Assembly (NCBI RefSeq): GCF_004362245.1
Contig: NZ_SNWM01000002.1
Location: forward strand, 1,116,001 to 1,180,000
Direction: 5' to 3'
Origin: Pedobacter duraquae
GTDB lineage: Bacteria > Bacteroidota > Bacteroidia > Sphingobacteriales > Sphingobacteriaceae
Length of the DNA: 64,000 nt
Of the stretch, positions 44,941-54,279 are shown piece by piece; positions within the stretch are counted from its first letter, which is position 1; each line of letters opens with the position of its first letter. The position numbers and the translations under genes are program-made. Below the pieces are notes generated by a model that saw nothing but the letters and a program-made list of their open reading frames with translations, was not told the origin of the DNA and made no database searches.

Positions 44941-47129
44941 CCATTGTTGAGCGTATCTTGAAATTCTCTAGCTTCGCCTAGGGCTGCCGTACAAATGGCA
45001 GCCACATTATCAATCAGATCAGGGATTTCCAATGCATCTGACTTCACATATTCCAACTGATCCAACTGGTCTTCGAGCTGCGGTAACAAACCCATAATGG
45101 CCACTGTTGTTTTGAGGTTATGTGCAATTTGGTTGATACCAAAAATATCTCCCTCCTCATATTTTGCGCGTAGCGCTTCAAGATCCTGAGGAATCAATGT
45201 AATAAACTGTTGGGTTACTGTTTTTTCGTAAGCGGTATTTCCTTTGCTGATGGCTTTCATATAGCTCAGGTCGATAACCTTATACATGGAAATATCCACC
45301 GGACTAACGGCGTTGGGCTGACAATCCAGTTGGATAAACTTACAAATGAGTTTAAACAGGTCATCTTCATTAATTGGTTTCGAGATATACTCGTTCATAC
45401 CAAAACTCAGGCATTTTTCCCTTTCTCCAGCCATGGCATGGGCCGTCATTGCAATTACAGGGATTTTAAGGCCCAGATTTTCCCGGATATGCTGGGTAGC
45501 TGTATAACCATCCATTCCCGGCATCTGGATATCCATGAGTACCAGATCATATTTCTGCTGCTTCAGCTGCGCTAATGCCGCAGTTCCGCTGGAAACAATA
45601 TCAAATGCAGCATTCCATTCTGTCAGCAGATGCTTCATTAAGCTTTGATTCATCACGTTATCATCGACTACAAGGATCCGGAGCGTTTGATCCATATGGT
45701 TTGTGAGTAGACTGGCGTCGAAAACCGGTACCACATCCAATTGCTCTTTGGCAATTTCGTATGGGATAACGAAATGAAACTCAGTACCAGTAGTTTTGGC
45801 ACTTTCTACTGTAATCTTTCCATCCTGCAGAACAACGAGGTTTTTAACAATAGATAAGCCAAGTCCTGTACCACCATAATTTCTTGTGATGGAATCTTCC
45901 GCCTGATTAAAGCGTTCAAAGATCCCTTCCAGCTTTGCCTGATCGATACCGATACCCTGATCTTTGATTCGGAAACCCAGCTCAAAAGTATTTTCACTGG
46001 ACTTTTTACCAGATACCAGGATAGCTATCTGTCCACGTTCACTAAATTTTAGTGCATTACCGATCAAGTTAACGAGGATTTGTGTTAGCCGGGTGGCATC
46101 GCCGACCAATGTATCTGGCACATCAGAATCTATTTGACTGTGCAGAATCAGCCCTTTCTCCTTTACTTTCTCGCCAAACAGTGTCTCTATGGAGTGTACC
46201 AATCCACGGACGCTAAAAGGATTGGCTACAATGCGCATCATCCCCGCTTCAATTTTACTTAAGTCCAGGATGTCATTAATAATCGCCAATAGATTTTCTC
46301 CAGCTCCCTGTATTGATGCCACAAATTCTGCAGGCTCCGCCTCCAGTTTTTTTCTCTTGAGGAGATTGGTAAATCCAAGGATAGAGTTTAGCGGGGTTCG
46401 GATTTCATGACTCATATTGGCAAGGAAATTTTCCTTGACCTGTAACGCTTCGCGGGCTTTTTTTTCTGAATGATCGAGCTGGCTAATGAGTTGGTTCTTA
46501 TGGTCAAACTGCCTGATGATAAACCAGCACAAGCCACCACTTACAAACAATAGGATAACGCTCAACCAATTCCCGTAAAATCGGGCAGTACGGCCACTTT
46601 TATCAATTTTAAGGCTGAGCTCTGTCATCAACTGCTGTCTGCTATCGTAGATTTTCTTCGTTGTAAAAGTAATCTCGTCCGAAATCTTTCTAGCGCCGGG
46701 GTTGGCAATATATGTGGTATCATCTACCCTACCCGTTTTAAGATAAAGATCCATTAATTTCTTTTTGATTTCAATTTTCTGGTTTGCAATTACCTGCAGT
46801 CTATCCAGGTATTTGGTAGTTCGAGCATCTCTGTCCGTTGCCTTTAACGTATCGATATAAGATTCCAGCTCCTGAATTTTCTCATCCACGCCATTGAGGT
46901 GCGAAGTGTCGTCTGTAGCGATTGCTGCGCGAATCCGGCTTTCTACACCAAGCATGTCGCGGTCTATGGTACGCAAATGGTTACTGAGGCGTAGTTCTTT
47001 TAAAAGTTCAGCATTCCCCTCCAGCAGCACCTGCATATTTTGCGCAGAAGTGTAGCGTAAAAATCCCAGGAAAAATGTGCCGAGAATAAAGGCAGCGACG
47101 ATAAGATATTTGAACCGGTTATTGGTCAT
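44937..47129 (-). CDS. Hybrid sensor histidine kinase/response regulator with Hpt domain
   Basis: A 730-residue membrane kinase. There are two membrane helices (about 8-28 and 187-207), with a CHASE3-like helical periplasmic sensor between them. HisKA follows with HEIRTPLNSILGFTN near 239, HATPase with NLIGNALKFSERG and GGTGLGLSIVKNL, a receiver with phosphoacceptor Asp in YDLVLMDIQMPGMDG, and an Hpt domain at the end (phospho-His in AHNLKTTVAI). This is a full His-Asp-His phosphorelay in one protein that needs an external final response regulator. None is encoded next to it. Confidence 0.9.
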   Translation of the reverse strand: MTNNRFKYLIVAAFILGTFFLGFLRYTSAQNMQVLLEGNAELLKELRLSNHLRTIDRDMLGVESRIRAAIATDDTSHLNGVDEKIQELESYIDTLKATDRDARTTKYLDRLQVIANQKIEIKKKLMDLYLKTGRVDDTTYIANPGARKISDEITFTTKKIYDSRQQLMTELSLKIDKSGRTARFYGNWLSVILLFVSGGLCWFIIRQFDHKNQLISQLDHSEKKAREALQVKENFLANMSHEIRTPLNSILGFTNLLKRKKLEAEPAEFVASIQGAGENLLAIINDILDLSKIEAGMMRIVANPFSVRGLVHSIETLFGEKVKEKGLILHSQIDSDVPDTLVGDATRLTQILVNLIGNALKFSERGQIAILVSGKKSSENTFELGFRIKDQGIGIDQAKLEGIFERFNQAEDSITRNYGGTGLGLSIVKNLVVLQDGKITVESAKTTGTEFHFVIPYEIAKEQLDVVPVFDASLLTNHMDQTLRILVVDDNVMNQSLMKHLLTEWNAAFDIVSSGTAALAQLKQQKYDLVLMDIQMPGMDGYTATQHIRENLGLKIPVIAMTAHAMAGEREKCLSFGMNEYISKPINEDDLFKLICKFIQLDCQPNAVSPVDISMYKVIDLSYMKAISKGNTAYEKTVTQQFITLIPQDLEALRAKYEEGDIFGINQIAHNLKTTVAIMGLLPQLEDQLDQLEYVKSDALEIPDLIDNVAAICTAALGEAREFQDTLNNG

Positions 47130-47209
47130 CGGAAAAATTTTAAATAATGATCTGCAGACTTCAGATGTGGTGCTAAATATAATGAAATTATTAGCTCGCT
47201 AAGGGCTAT

Positions 47210-47659
47210 TTAAGGCGTTATTGCTGGCTGTAATGTGGATATATATTGTATTCGTTCTTTGTCAGTACCAGCCGATTTGTAAACTGCGCTGTTACCTTCC
47301 TGGAAACGAAAGTAGCTGGTATCGGTTACGCCGGAAGCTGGTTTCTGTATTTCCAGTCGCTCGGCACTAAGAAATTTTCCAGGAATTCTCGCGCCGAGCC
47401 AGTGTGAGTCTTCTTCCTGCTGCCAGGTAAGTAATATCCGGGTCTCTTTACCTGGTAGATATTTACCGTATAGCGTAGAGGTGGTATGCGCCTTTCTATT
47501 GAATGCTGTATTGATAACTCTGAACCCTTCCGGATTCCAGCTAAACGCCTTTGGAACCGCTGCTTTTATATTAAGTGATTGGTCTGAATCTGGCTTTGTG
47601 CGACAGGAAAGCATAAGCAGGATTGCTGGCAGCAGCAAGAGTTGCATGTTCGTTTTCAT
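47210..47659 (-). CDS. Hypothetical lipoprotein in the haem/Dps operon
   Basis: A 149-residue lipoprotein (lipobox LLMLSC, Cys19). The mature part is small and beta-rich, with conserved-looking FSWNPEGFRVINTAFNRKA, LYGKYLPGKETRILLTW and SYFRFQEGNSAVY segments. It recalls domains that accompany cytochrome P460 proteins in Bacteroidota, but I cannot name the family. It begins 2 bases after the haem protein gene and should be cotranscribed with it and Dps. Function not known. Confidence 0.65.
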   Translation of the reverse strand: MKTNMQLLLLPAILLMLSCRTKPDSDQSLNIKAAVPKAFSWNPEGFRVINTAFNRKAHTTSTLYGKYLPGKETRILLTWQQEEDSHWLGARIPGKFLSAERLEIQKPASGVTDTSYFRFQEGNSAVYKSAGTDKERIQYISTLQPAITP

Positions 47660-47661
47660 AA

Positions 47662-48591
47662 TCAGTTTTTGATTGGTTGCGTAAATACAAAATCATTATT
47701 TTTCATGGGGCGGTGGCAGTTTACGCATTCGTTAGCGAAGTTAACCGTCTTACCGTAAGGCAACATTTCGGGGGTTTTGAATCGGGCGAAGCCCCAACCT
47801 TTTGTTGATGCATACTTACGCTGATCCTTGATCATATACTCCACCTGCTTAAAAACGCCTGTGGTTACATTGCCCGATGCATCTTCCAACTGATCCCATG
47901 CAACTTTGGCGAAGATGGTTCCGTCTGGCCAGGGACTTACACGATGTTCTTTGATGGCCTTTACTGCAACATCATTTCCATAAATAATGCGCATGGTACC
48001 ATTGTCGTACCTTTCGGTAGTACTGATAGCCTGCCAGTTTTTATAATCAGGTATATAGCTTATACCATTTAATGCCATCGGAAGAGGAGCTGTCTGGATA
48101 TTATCTATTTGGATCTTTTGCTTTGCCAGTGCATTGATTTTTGTGGTATCTCCAGGTTTACCATGGATACCAAGGGTCATGACATAATTTTTCAGGACTT
48201 GAAGATCTGCGCTGCTGATTTTGGCTGCAGGATGCACGAAAGTATACCCTTTAATAGGCATGGCTCCTGCCATTACCTGATTAACTGCTTCCCAGAGCTT
48301 TGCTTTCTGATCAGATACGGCGAGGCTATCCCAGGTAGAAAAATTCATCCCCGCGCGGCCATCCCTAACATCCGCCACAACTTGCCAGTAAGCCGGTGCA
48401 ACCTGATCATACCAGCGCAGATTTGTCTCATTGGAATGGCAGTCGTAACACGCCTTTTTTAAGATTGCTTTTACCTGCATCGGCGCTTTGATGTCGCCGG
48501 TTACAGGTGGATTAAGCAAGGTTGGACGGATAAGTTGCATACCCAGTACTATACCAAGCAGTACAACTATTACTGTTAGCGTCCGTTTCAT
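47662..48591 (-). CDS. Haem-binding domain/cytochrome P460-type protein
   Basis: A 309-residue membrane-anchored c-type haem protein with one N-terminal helix (5-22). A haem-binding domain carries CYDCH (Cys48, Cys51, His52) followed by SNETNLRWYDQVAPAYW. A cytochrome P460-like domain fills the C-terminal half (DYKNWQAISTTERYDNGTMR) and ends in CVNCHRPM (Cys289, Cys292, His293). P460 relatives handle hydroxylamine, NO or reactive oxygen; the substrate here is undetermined. It overlaps the Dps stop by one base (TAATG) and is followed at 2 bases by the lipoprotein, so all three are translationally coupled. Confidence 0.85.
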   Translation of the reverse strand: MKRTLTVIVVLLGIVLGMQLIRPTLLNPPVTGDIKAPMQVKAILKKACYDCHSNETNLRWYDQVAPAYWQVVADVRDGRAGMNFSTWDSLAVSDQKAKLWEAVNQVMAGAMPIKGYTFVHPAAKISSADLQVLKNYVMTLGIHGKPGDTTKINALAKQKIQIDNIQTAPLPMALNGISYIPDYKNWQAISTTERYDNGTMRIIYGNDVAVKAIKEHRVSPWPDGTIFAKVAWDQLEDASGNVTTGVFKQVEYMIKDQRKYASTKGWGFARFKTPEMLPYGKTVNFANECVNCHRPMKNNDFVFTQPIKN

Positions 48592-49070
48592 TAGGCATTT
48601 CCAAAATGTGCACGCAGCATCCAGGCCATTTCCTCGTGGGTTTCCATGAGTCCCGTGATATAATCACTGGTACCAAGATCCTTGTAAGTATTTGCAAAAG
48701 TATTGATGTTGCCTCTCAAGAAAGAAATGATACTTTCCTGATCTTCCAGCAGCTCCTTGATAAAACCAGCACTATCATTTTTCCTATCGCTGATTTCCGT
48801 TAAGTGTGTAAGTTGTAAGAATTGGCTTAGTGTTGCAGGGGCATAATGACCAATTTTGCGCATACGCTCAGCAACGCTATCCATTAGGTCGTCCAGTTGC
48901 TGGTATTGCGATTCAAAGAATAAATGCATGGCGTGAAAATCTGCACCTTCAATATTCCAGTGCGCGTTTCTCGTTTTTGTGTAAAGCACAAATTCATCTG
49001 CTAATAATTTAGCCAATTGATCTGCTACAGCTTTTCTGTTTTCTTCGGTAATTCCAATGTGAGTAGTCAT
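48591..49070 (-). CDS. dps: Dps-family DNA-protecting ferritin-like protein
   Basis: A 159-residue Dps/miniferritin that oxidises Fe(II) with peroxide and stores it in a 12-mer, protecting DNA. The inter-subunit ferroxidase residues are His37 in NAHWNIEG, His49 in DFHAMHLFFE, Glu53, Asp64 and Glu68 in MDSVAERM. The C terminus ends WMLRAHFGNA. There is no long Lys-rich N-terminal tail, so DNA binding may be weak. It heads a three-gene operon with a haem protein and a lipoprotein. Confidence 0.92.
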   Translation of the reverse strand: MTTHIGITEENRKAVADQLAKLLADEFVLYTKTRNAHWNIEGADFHAMHLFFESQYQQLDDLMDSVAERMRKIGHYAPATLSQFLQLTHLTEISDRKNDSAGFIKELLEDQESIISFLRGNINTFANTYKDLGTSDYITGLMETHEEMAWMLRAHFGNA

Positions 49071-49304
49071 ATAATTTGAGTTTAAGGGTTTATATCCTGC
49101 AAACAGAATCCCTGTTGCCTGATGAATTAAAATTACGGCGAAAGGTCGGGCAGGCGGGTTAAGATTCGTTGAACAGGCGTTTTGAATCGTTAAAAAAGGT
49201 TAGAGGAAGTTGGCGGATCAGATTACGCTTTATCCATAGCAGGCAGCGATGAGCGACAGGCAGTAAAACTCCTGCTATAGCAATTTAGATTAATTCAAAA
49301 TAAC
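49071..49304. other. Intergenic region between dps and the PepSY gene
   Basis: About 320 bases separate the two divergent starts. I see a short inverted pair ATAGCAGG/CCTGCTAT around 49226-49279 with a 35-base interval, and the PepSY promoter at 49305-49335. No RNA gene or ORF is apparent, and I could not identify a dps promoter with confidence. Confidence 0.45.
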
Positions 49305-49335
49305 TTGCAGATTCAGTAATGAAGTCTTTACTTTG
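49305..49335 (+). promoter_or_regulatory. Promoter of the PepSY membrane-protein gene
   Basis: TTG at 49305-49307 is followed by 20 bases and TTACTTTG at 49328-49335, one mismatch to TAnnTTTG. The start codon is 55 bases downstream. Confidence 0.5.
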
Positions 49336-49390
49336 TTGACGAAAAGCCGTTAAATACCAGCGGTTCTGTCAACCTTTAAACGCTACTACA

Positions 49391-50947
49391 TTGGGATTAA
49401 AACAAAAAACATTAAACTGGGCTAAACACCAGAAACGCTGGTTTGGTAAATGGCATCTATATCTGGGAATCTTTGCGGGTGCCATTCTTGCTTTTGTTGG
49501 TTTAACCGGAAGCATTCTTGTTTTTCAGGATGAAATAGACAGGGCGCTAAACCCAGAACTTTTCAATATCGGTGCTGCTCAGCATAAGATACCTTTTGAT
49601 GAGATTATTCCCCTGATCAAGCGTAAGAATCCGGGTATTAAAATTGACTACTTAATGGATAAGGATGCCAATGACCCTAGATTAGCTTATCGCGTATTTG
49701 ATTATAAAACTGAGAAAGAAACATTTTTTAATCCATATACCGGTGCCATCAGCGGAAAGCGTTTATATGAAAGCGGCTTTATACACGTGGTTACAGAACT
49801 ACATCGCACCTTGCTGATTCCTGTTGCTGGCAGGTATATAGTTGGACTGGCCTCCTTATCCATGGTGATCCTGATCATTTCTGGATTGCGCCTATGGATT
49901 CCCCAAAAATGGAAACAATTAAAATCTGCGCTCACTGTACGGTTTTCCGGCAGTTTCAAACGTAAGAATTATGATTGGCATAACGTACTTGGCTTTTATT
50001 CCTCACCCGTTGTGGCGATGATTGCCCTGACAGGATTTTGTATCACTTTTTCAACCATCGTGATACCATTATTATTTGTCTTTAGCGGTAAATCCCCGCA
50101 GGGTGTAGTGCAGCTACTAGGTGCCAAATCTGCCTACCATAAAAATGCGGTGCCGTTACCTTTGAAAGATATTCTTGCTGTAAGCATAAGAGAAATTCCT
50201 GGTGGACGCATTGCAGGGGTAGCTTTTCCCACCGATCATCTTGGTACCTACCGCTTAGATATATTGAGTAAAGGAACCTTAGTTTCAGGTAAACGTGAGA
50301 TGCTGATTGTTGATCAGTACACCGGTAAGGCTTTGCTAAACAGCAGAAGTGACTTCCCAAATGTTGGTAACGCCTATTTAAGTTGGATGACTCCAATTCA
50401 TTTTGGAAGTTTTGGCGGACTACCCACGCAGATCCTGGCATTGATAGCCGGACTGATTCCGATTTCATTATTTATCACTGGGTTTCTGATCTGGTGGCCA
50501 CGACATAAAAAACAGCGGGGGAATAGCAAGAAAACTGTTCAGCCAATAACGGATGAAATGTTAAAAGAAGTTAAAAAACCAGCCAGGTCAATCGTATCAG
50601 AGCACAGATATAAATCACTATGGACTTACTTCTTTGTGCAGGTTAAAGGCGGAATTTCCTACGCATCCATTGTCCTTTTAGTTACTATGTTGATGGGTGG
50701 GCTATATGGTCTGATCGCAGGTATTATCATTGAGCCAGCTGTGTTTGCACTAGCTTTCAGTGCCATTTTAGTATGCATGAACTTTATTTGTGCAATATTT
50801 GCCTTACTATTTAACACCGTCTTTCTAGTACCATTTAAAAAGGGAAAACAGAACATCATCCGTTACTTCGCGTGGTCATTTTCGTTCATGATACTTTATG
50901 CTGTTGCCTACACCCTGGTGTTAAATACGGGCATTAAGTTCTTCTAA
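49391..50947 (+). CDS. PepSY-associated transmembrane protein
   Basis: A 518-residue inner-membrane protein of the PepSY_TM family (PiuB/iron-uptake type). An N-terminal helix (KWHLYLGIFAGAILAFVGLTGSILVFQDE) starts a PepSY domain with ALNPELFNI; helices follow near 150 (GRYIVGLASLSMVILIISGL) and 200, then several more at the C terminus. In many species such proteins serve siderophore or metal reduction at the inner membrane. The start is TTG at 49391 (MGLKQKTLNWAKHQ), since no ATG precedes the first helix in frame. Dps is divergent, fitting an iron link. Confidence 0.82.
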   Translation: MGLKQKTLNWAKHQKRWFGKWHLYLGIFAGAILAFVGLTGSILVFQDEIDRALNPELFNIGAAQHKIPFDEIIPLIKRKNPGIKIDYLMDKDANDPRLAYRVFDYKTEKETFFNPYTGAISGKRLYESGFIHVVTELHRTLLIPVAGRYIVGLASLSMVILIISGLRLWIPQKWKQLKSALTVRFSGSFKRKNYDWHNVLGFYSSPVVAMIALTGFCITFSTIVIPLLFVFSGKSPQGVVQLLGAKSAYHKNAVPLPLKDILAVSIREIPGGRIAGVAFPTDHLGTYRLDILSKGTLVSGKREMLIVDQYTGKALLNSRSDFPNVGNAYLSWMTPIHFGSFGGLPTQILALIAGLIPISLFITGFLIWWPRHKKQRGNSKKTVQPITDEMLKEVKKPARSIVSEHRYKSLWTYFFVQVKGGISYASIVLLVTMLMGGLYGLIAGIIIEPAVFALAFSAILVCMNFICAIFALLFNTVFLVPFKKGKQNIIRYFAWSFSFMILYAVAYTLVLNTGIKFF

Positions 50948-51003
50948 AACCTAAGTAATTAGTTAAATGATTAATCAGGATTATAAAGAAATGCAAATTA
51001 TGC

Positions 51004-51011
51004 TAACTTTG
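51004..51011 (+). promoter_or_regulatory. Probable -7 element of the alpha/beta hydrolase gene
   Basis: TAACTTTG matches TAnnTTTG exactly, 51 bases before the start at 51062. No TTG was found at the right distance. Confidence 0.4.
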
Positions 51012-51061
51012 GTTTGCAAAAACACGCACAACCTACAATAACCTGATATACTAAACACAAA

Positions 51062-52375
51062 ATGAAGAAATTTTTCATACTACTGGTGATCATGATGGCC
51101 ACCACCTCTGCTTTTTCTCAAGGCATTATTTCACTAATGAACCGTTCGGACGATTTTTTCAAACTCATGAGTGAAGAAAAATTCAAAGAGGCGGTAGATT
51201 TCTTCGACCCATCTGTTCAGGCAAAAATCACCCCGGAAAGTCTGTACGAACTCTGGTCAAAACTAAATATGAGCATCGGTAAGTTCGAGGGTGCCGACGT
51301 GGTGCAAAGTAAAACTGAAGGTGAGTACGTTGTTGTGGTATTGGATGGAAAATTTGAGAAGGACACACAGCGGTTTATGATAGCCTATAACAAAACTGAA
51401 AAAATTGTGGGTTTTTTCCTTCAACCAAAAAATAACGCACCGGTTTATGCTAAACCAGCGTACGCTGATAGCCTGCTTTATAAAGAAAAAGAAGTTGCAA
51501 TTAAAGGTACAAAAAGCAACCTCGTTGGTATTCTTACAACACCTACAAAAGTTAAGATCTATCCAATCGTAGTACTTGTACACGGTTCTGGTCCTTCAGA
51601 CATGGACGAAACTGTAGGTGCAAATAAACCGTTTAAAGATTTAGCAGTTGGCCTGGCTGCGCAAGGCATTGCAACCATCCGGTATGTAAAAAGAACACTT
51701 GTTTATCCAGGAGAATTTAATGGCGCCTTTACGGTGAAAGAAGAGGTCATGAATGATGCCCTAGCAGCGGTGGAACTGACTAAAACGTTACCTGGAGTAA
51801 ATAAAACGCAAATCTATTTATTAGGCCATAGCCTTGGTGGCATGCTTGCGCCACGCATGGCTGCAACCTCCCTTGCGCTTAAAGGAATCATTATTATTGC
51901 TGCTCCGGCCAAAAAACTTGCAGATGTTATGGTTGAACAAAACAACTATATGTATGCGCAAATGAAAGACACGACACAACGTCTTAAAACTGTACTGGCA
52001 GAAAACCTGAAAGAGGTAGACAAAGCAAGAATTACCAGCCTTGGCTCAATGAAGGCGGACTCTGTTATACTCGGGTTGCCAGCAAGCTACTGGATAGATC
52101 TTAATACAAATGATCAGGTAGCAATTGCTAAAAAGCTGACTAAACGTATCATGGTAATTCAAGGAGGAAATGATTTCCAGGTCACTGCAGATGACTATGC
52201 AATATGGAATGCTGCGCTGGGTAAAAAGCCAAACGTTATGATGAAGTTTTATCCGGAATTAAACCACCTGTTGAGTGTTCAAAAAGAAAAAGGAAATGCT
52301 ACGCAATACCAGACGCCGGCCAATGTTTCGCCGCAGGTCATTACGGACATAGCAACCTGGATCAAAGCAAAATAG
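51062..52375 (+). CDS. Secreted alpha/beta hydrolase with DUF3887 domain
   Basis: A 437-residue exported protein. A signal peptide (to about 20, ending SAFSQ) is followed by a DUF3887 cone-like domain (about 25-125; FFKLMSEEKFKEAVDFFDP) and an alpha/beta hydrolase of the dienelactone/esterase type. The nucleophile Ser lies in LLGHSLGGML near 259-263, preceded by the oxyanion segment VLVHGSGPSDMDE. The acid is Asp in IQGGNDFQV and the histidine is in ELNHLLSV. It would cleave an ester or similar bond outside the cytoplasm; the substrate is unknown. Confidence 0.85.
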   Translation: MKKFFILLVIMMATTSAFSQGIISLMNRSDDFFKLMSEEKFKEAVDFFDPSVQAKITPESLYELWSKLNMSIGKFEGADVVQSKTEGEYVVVVLDGKFEKDTQRFMIAYNKTEKIVGFFLQPKNNAPVYAKPAYADSLLYKEKEVAIKGTKSNLVGILTTPTKVKIYPIVVLVHGSGPSDMDETVGANKPFKDLAVGLAAQGIATIRYVKRTLVYPGEFNGAFTVKEEVMNDALAAVELTKTLPGVNKTQIYLLGHSLGGMLAPRMAATSLALKGIIIIAAPAKKLADVMVEQNNYMYAQMKDTTQRLKTVLAENLKEVDKARITSLGSMKADSVILGLPASYWIDLNTNDQVAIAKKLTKRIMVIQGGNDFQVTADDYAIWNAALGKKPNVMMKFYPELNHLLSVQKEKGNATQYQTPANVSPQVITDIATWIKAK

Positions 52376-52473
52376 ATTTCTTACACCTGCAGGTTCTATT
52401 TCCAGATAAAAGGAGCAGCATAGGCTTGCTTAAATCATGGGGTTTCCTATATTAGTCTGCAATTAGGGATAAA

Positions 52474-54279
52474 ATGAAATTTTCTTACGTAGACAGACAG
52501 CTGGATAAGGTGCTGGGGAATGACCATGATCCTCTGAACAAGGAGCGTGTAAAATTCCTGATTAATCTAACTTTACTGTCCTCAGTAGTTGTTTTTATCA
52601 CAATTCCCTTATACATGATCAGCGGGCCGATGATCCAGGTGTGGCGCTCTTGTATCGTATTGGTGTTCATGATTGGGATTGTGTATTCGTTACTGAGAAA
52701 GCCGATCTGGAGAAATGTATCACACGCCATGTGTCTGATTGTCAGTTTTGTGATCTGGTCTAATCTTTTGATTTTCGTCATGGCAATTAACATTGCTACG
52801 ATACAGTTCACCTTACTCGTAATTATTTTTGCTTTTTATATGTTGGGCACCCGTTGGGGTGTTTTCTATGCGCTGCTAAACATACTGCCAATTTTATTTT
52901 ATGCTGTATTCAATGGCAAGGAATACATCCATATCAATATTACCCCGAGGCAGCTCAGTACTCCGGCATTTATGCTGGTAATGATCAACAACTTCGTGTT
53001 GTTTGTATTTATGCATCACCACATTTTCACCAGTTACAACCTCACCATAAAAAAACTTCGCTTAAAACAGATTGAAGAAGAGCTATTAAATGCAAAGTTA
53101 CTTGAAGCCATAGAGATTGCCGCGCAATCGTCGCGTTCAAAAACAGATTTCCTCTCTACGATGTCGCATGAACTCAGGACTCCCCTGAATTCGGTAATCG
53201 GCATGAGCAATATTTTACTAAAAGATCAGCCGCGGGATGACCAGGCAGAAAACCTTAATATCCTGAACTTTTCTGCGCAAAGTCTGCTAACGCTCATCAA
53301 CGATGTACTTGACTTTTCAAAAATTGAATCGGGAAAGATTGAGTTGGAGCACATCCCATTTAGGATATCAGAACTGGTACAACAAATATCTTTGGGATTT
53401 AAAGTAAAGTCGGCCGAAAAAGGACTTACTTTTCATTTAGAAGTTGATCCCTTTTTAATCGACAAAGTTTTGATCGGTGATCCAACCAGGCTGACACAGA
53501 TTCTGTACAATTTGCTCGAGAATGCCATTAAATTTACGCCTGCAGGAGTGGTATGCCTAAAAATTAATGCTATTGTCGAAAACAGCGACGTTTTGCGTGT
53601 AGAGTTCATAGTTTCGGATACGGGCATTGGGATTCCTGACGATAAAAAAGCGTTGATCTTCGAGCCGTTTTCTCAGGCATCTTCTACAACCACCAGAAAA
53701 TATGGCGGCACGGGCTTAGGCCTCTCTATTGTAAAACATTTAATTGAAATCCATAACAGCCGTCTGGAGCTCACAAGCAGGCCTGCCGCCGGTACGACCT
53801 TCACATTCAGCATCAGCTATCAGATTGGTGATTCTATTACGCTGGCGCAACACGCTCCGGGCAGTAAGGTAACCGCACAGCAGCTGAGCAGTCTGAAAGT
53901 CCTGATTGCCGAGGACAATGCCATGAATATTTTGTTGATGAAGAAACTACTTGGACAATGGAACATCAGTCCTTATTTCGTCGAAAATGGCGCTGACGCT
54001 GTTGCTGCAGTAGAAATTCAGAATTTTGATGTTATTTTAATGGACATTCACATGCCTGTTATGGATGGCTATGAAGCGACGACCCTGATACGTGCTAATC
54101 CCGATCCACGGAAATCCAGTGTTCATATCATCGCATTGACCGCCTCAGTTTCCTCTAATGTTCAGGAAAAAATGGATAAAGCACGCCTGAATGATTACGT
54201 TTCTAAGCCTTTTAACCCCGATCTTTTAAAAGCGAAGTTAGAATCCATCTGTTACCAACAGCAACAGCTGGCAGATTAA
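52474..54279 (+). CDS. Hybrid sensor histidine kinase with C-terminal receiver
   Basis: A 601-residue membrane kinase. About six helices fill residues 27-195 with little periplasmic sequence, followed by a coiled coil (LRLKQIEEELLNAKLLEAIE). HisKA follows with MSHELRTPLNSVIGM near 230, HATPase with NLLENAIKFTPAG and GGTGLGLSIVKHL, and a receiver with phosphoacceptor Asp in FDVILMDIHMPVMDG and the switch ALTAS. There is no Hpt domain, unlike the kinase at 44937. No partner regulator is nearby. Its stop overlaps lpxB's by four bases, convergently. Confidence 0.9.
   Translation: MKFSYVDRQLDKVLGNDHDPLNKERVKFLINLTLLSSVVVFITIPLYMISGPMIQVWRSCIVLVFMIGIVYSLLRKPIWRNVSHAMCLIVSFVIWSNLLIFVMAINIATIQFTLLVIIFAFYMLGTRWGVFYALLNILPILFYAVFNGKEYIHINITPRQLSTPAFMLVMINNFVLFVFMHHHIFTSYNLTIKKLRLKQIEEELLNAKLLEAIEIAAQSSRSKTDFLSTMSHELRTPLNSVIGMSNILLKDQPRDDQAENLNILNFSAQSLLTLINDVLDFSKIESGKIELEHIPFRISELVQQISLGFKVKSAEKGLTFHLEVDPFLIDKVLIGDPTRLTQILYNLLENAIKFTPAGVVCLKINAIVENSDVLRVEFIVSDTGIGIPDDKKALIFEPFSQASSTTTRKYGGTGLGLSIVKHLIEIHNSRLELTSRPAAGTTFTFSISYQIGDSITLAQHAPGSKVTAQQLSSLKVLIAEDNAMNILLMKKLLGQWNISPYFVENGADAVAAVEIQNFDVILMDIHMPVMDGYEATTLIRANPDPRKSSVHIIALTASVSSNVQEKMDKARLNDYVSKPFNPDLLKAKLESICYQQQQLAD

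Noticed and set aside
49226..49279. Inverted pair ATAGCAGG/CCTGCTAT upstream of the PepSY gene as an operator
   Set aside because: Short stem, 35-base interval and no symmetry beyond 8 bases; could be chance.
44937..54279. The two hybrid kinases as one duplicated signalling system
   Set aside because: Their sensor parts differ (CHASE3-like versus six-helix) and only one has an Hpt domain; they are about 5 kb apart and on opposite strands.
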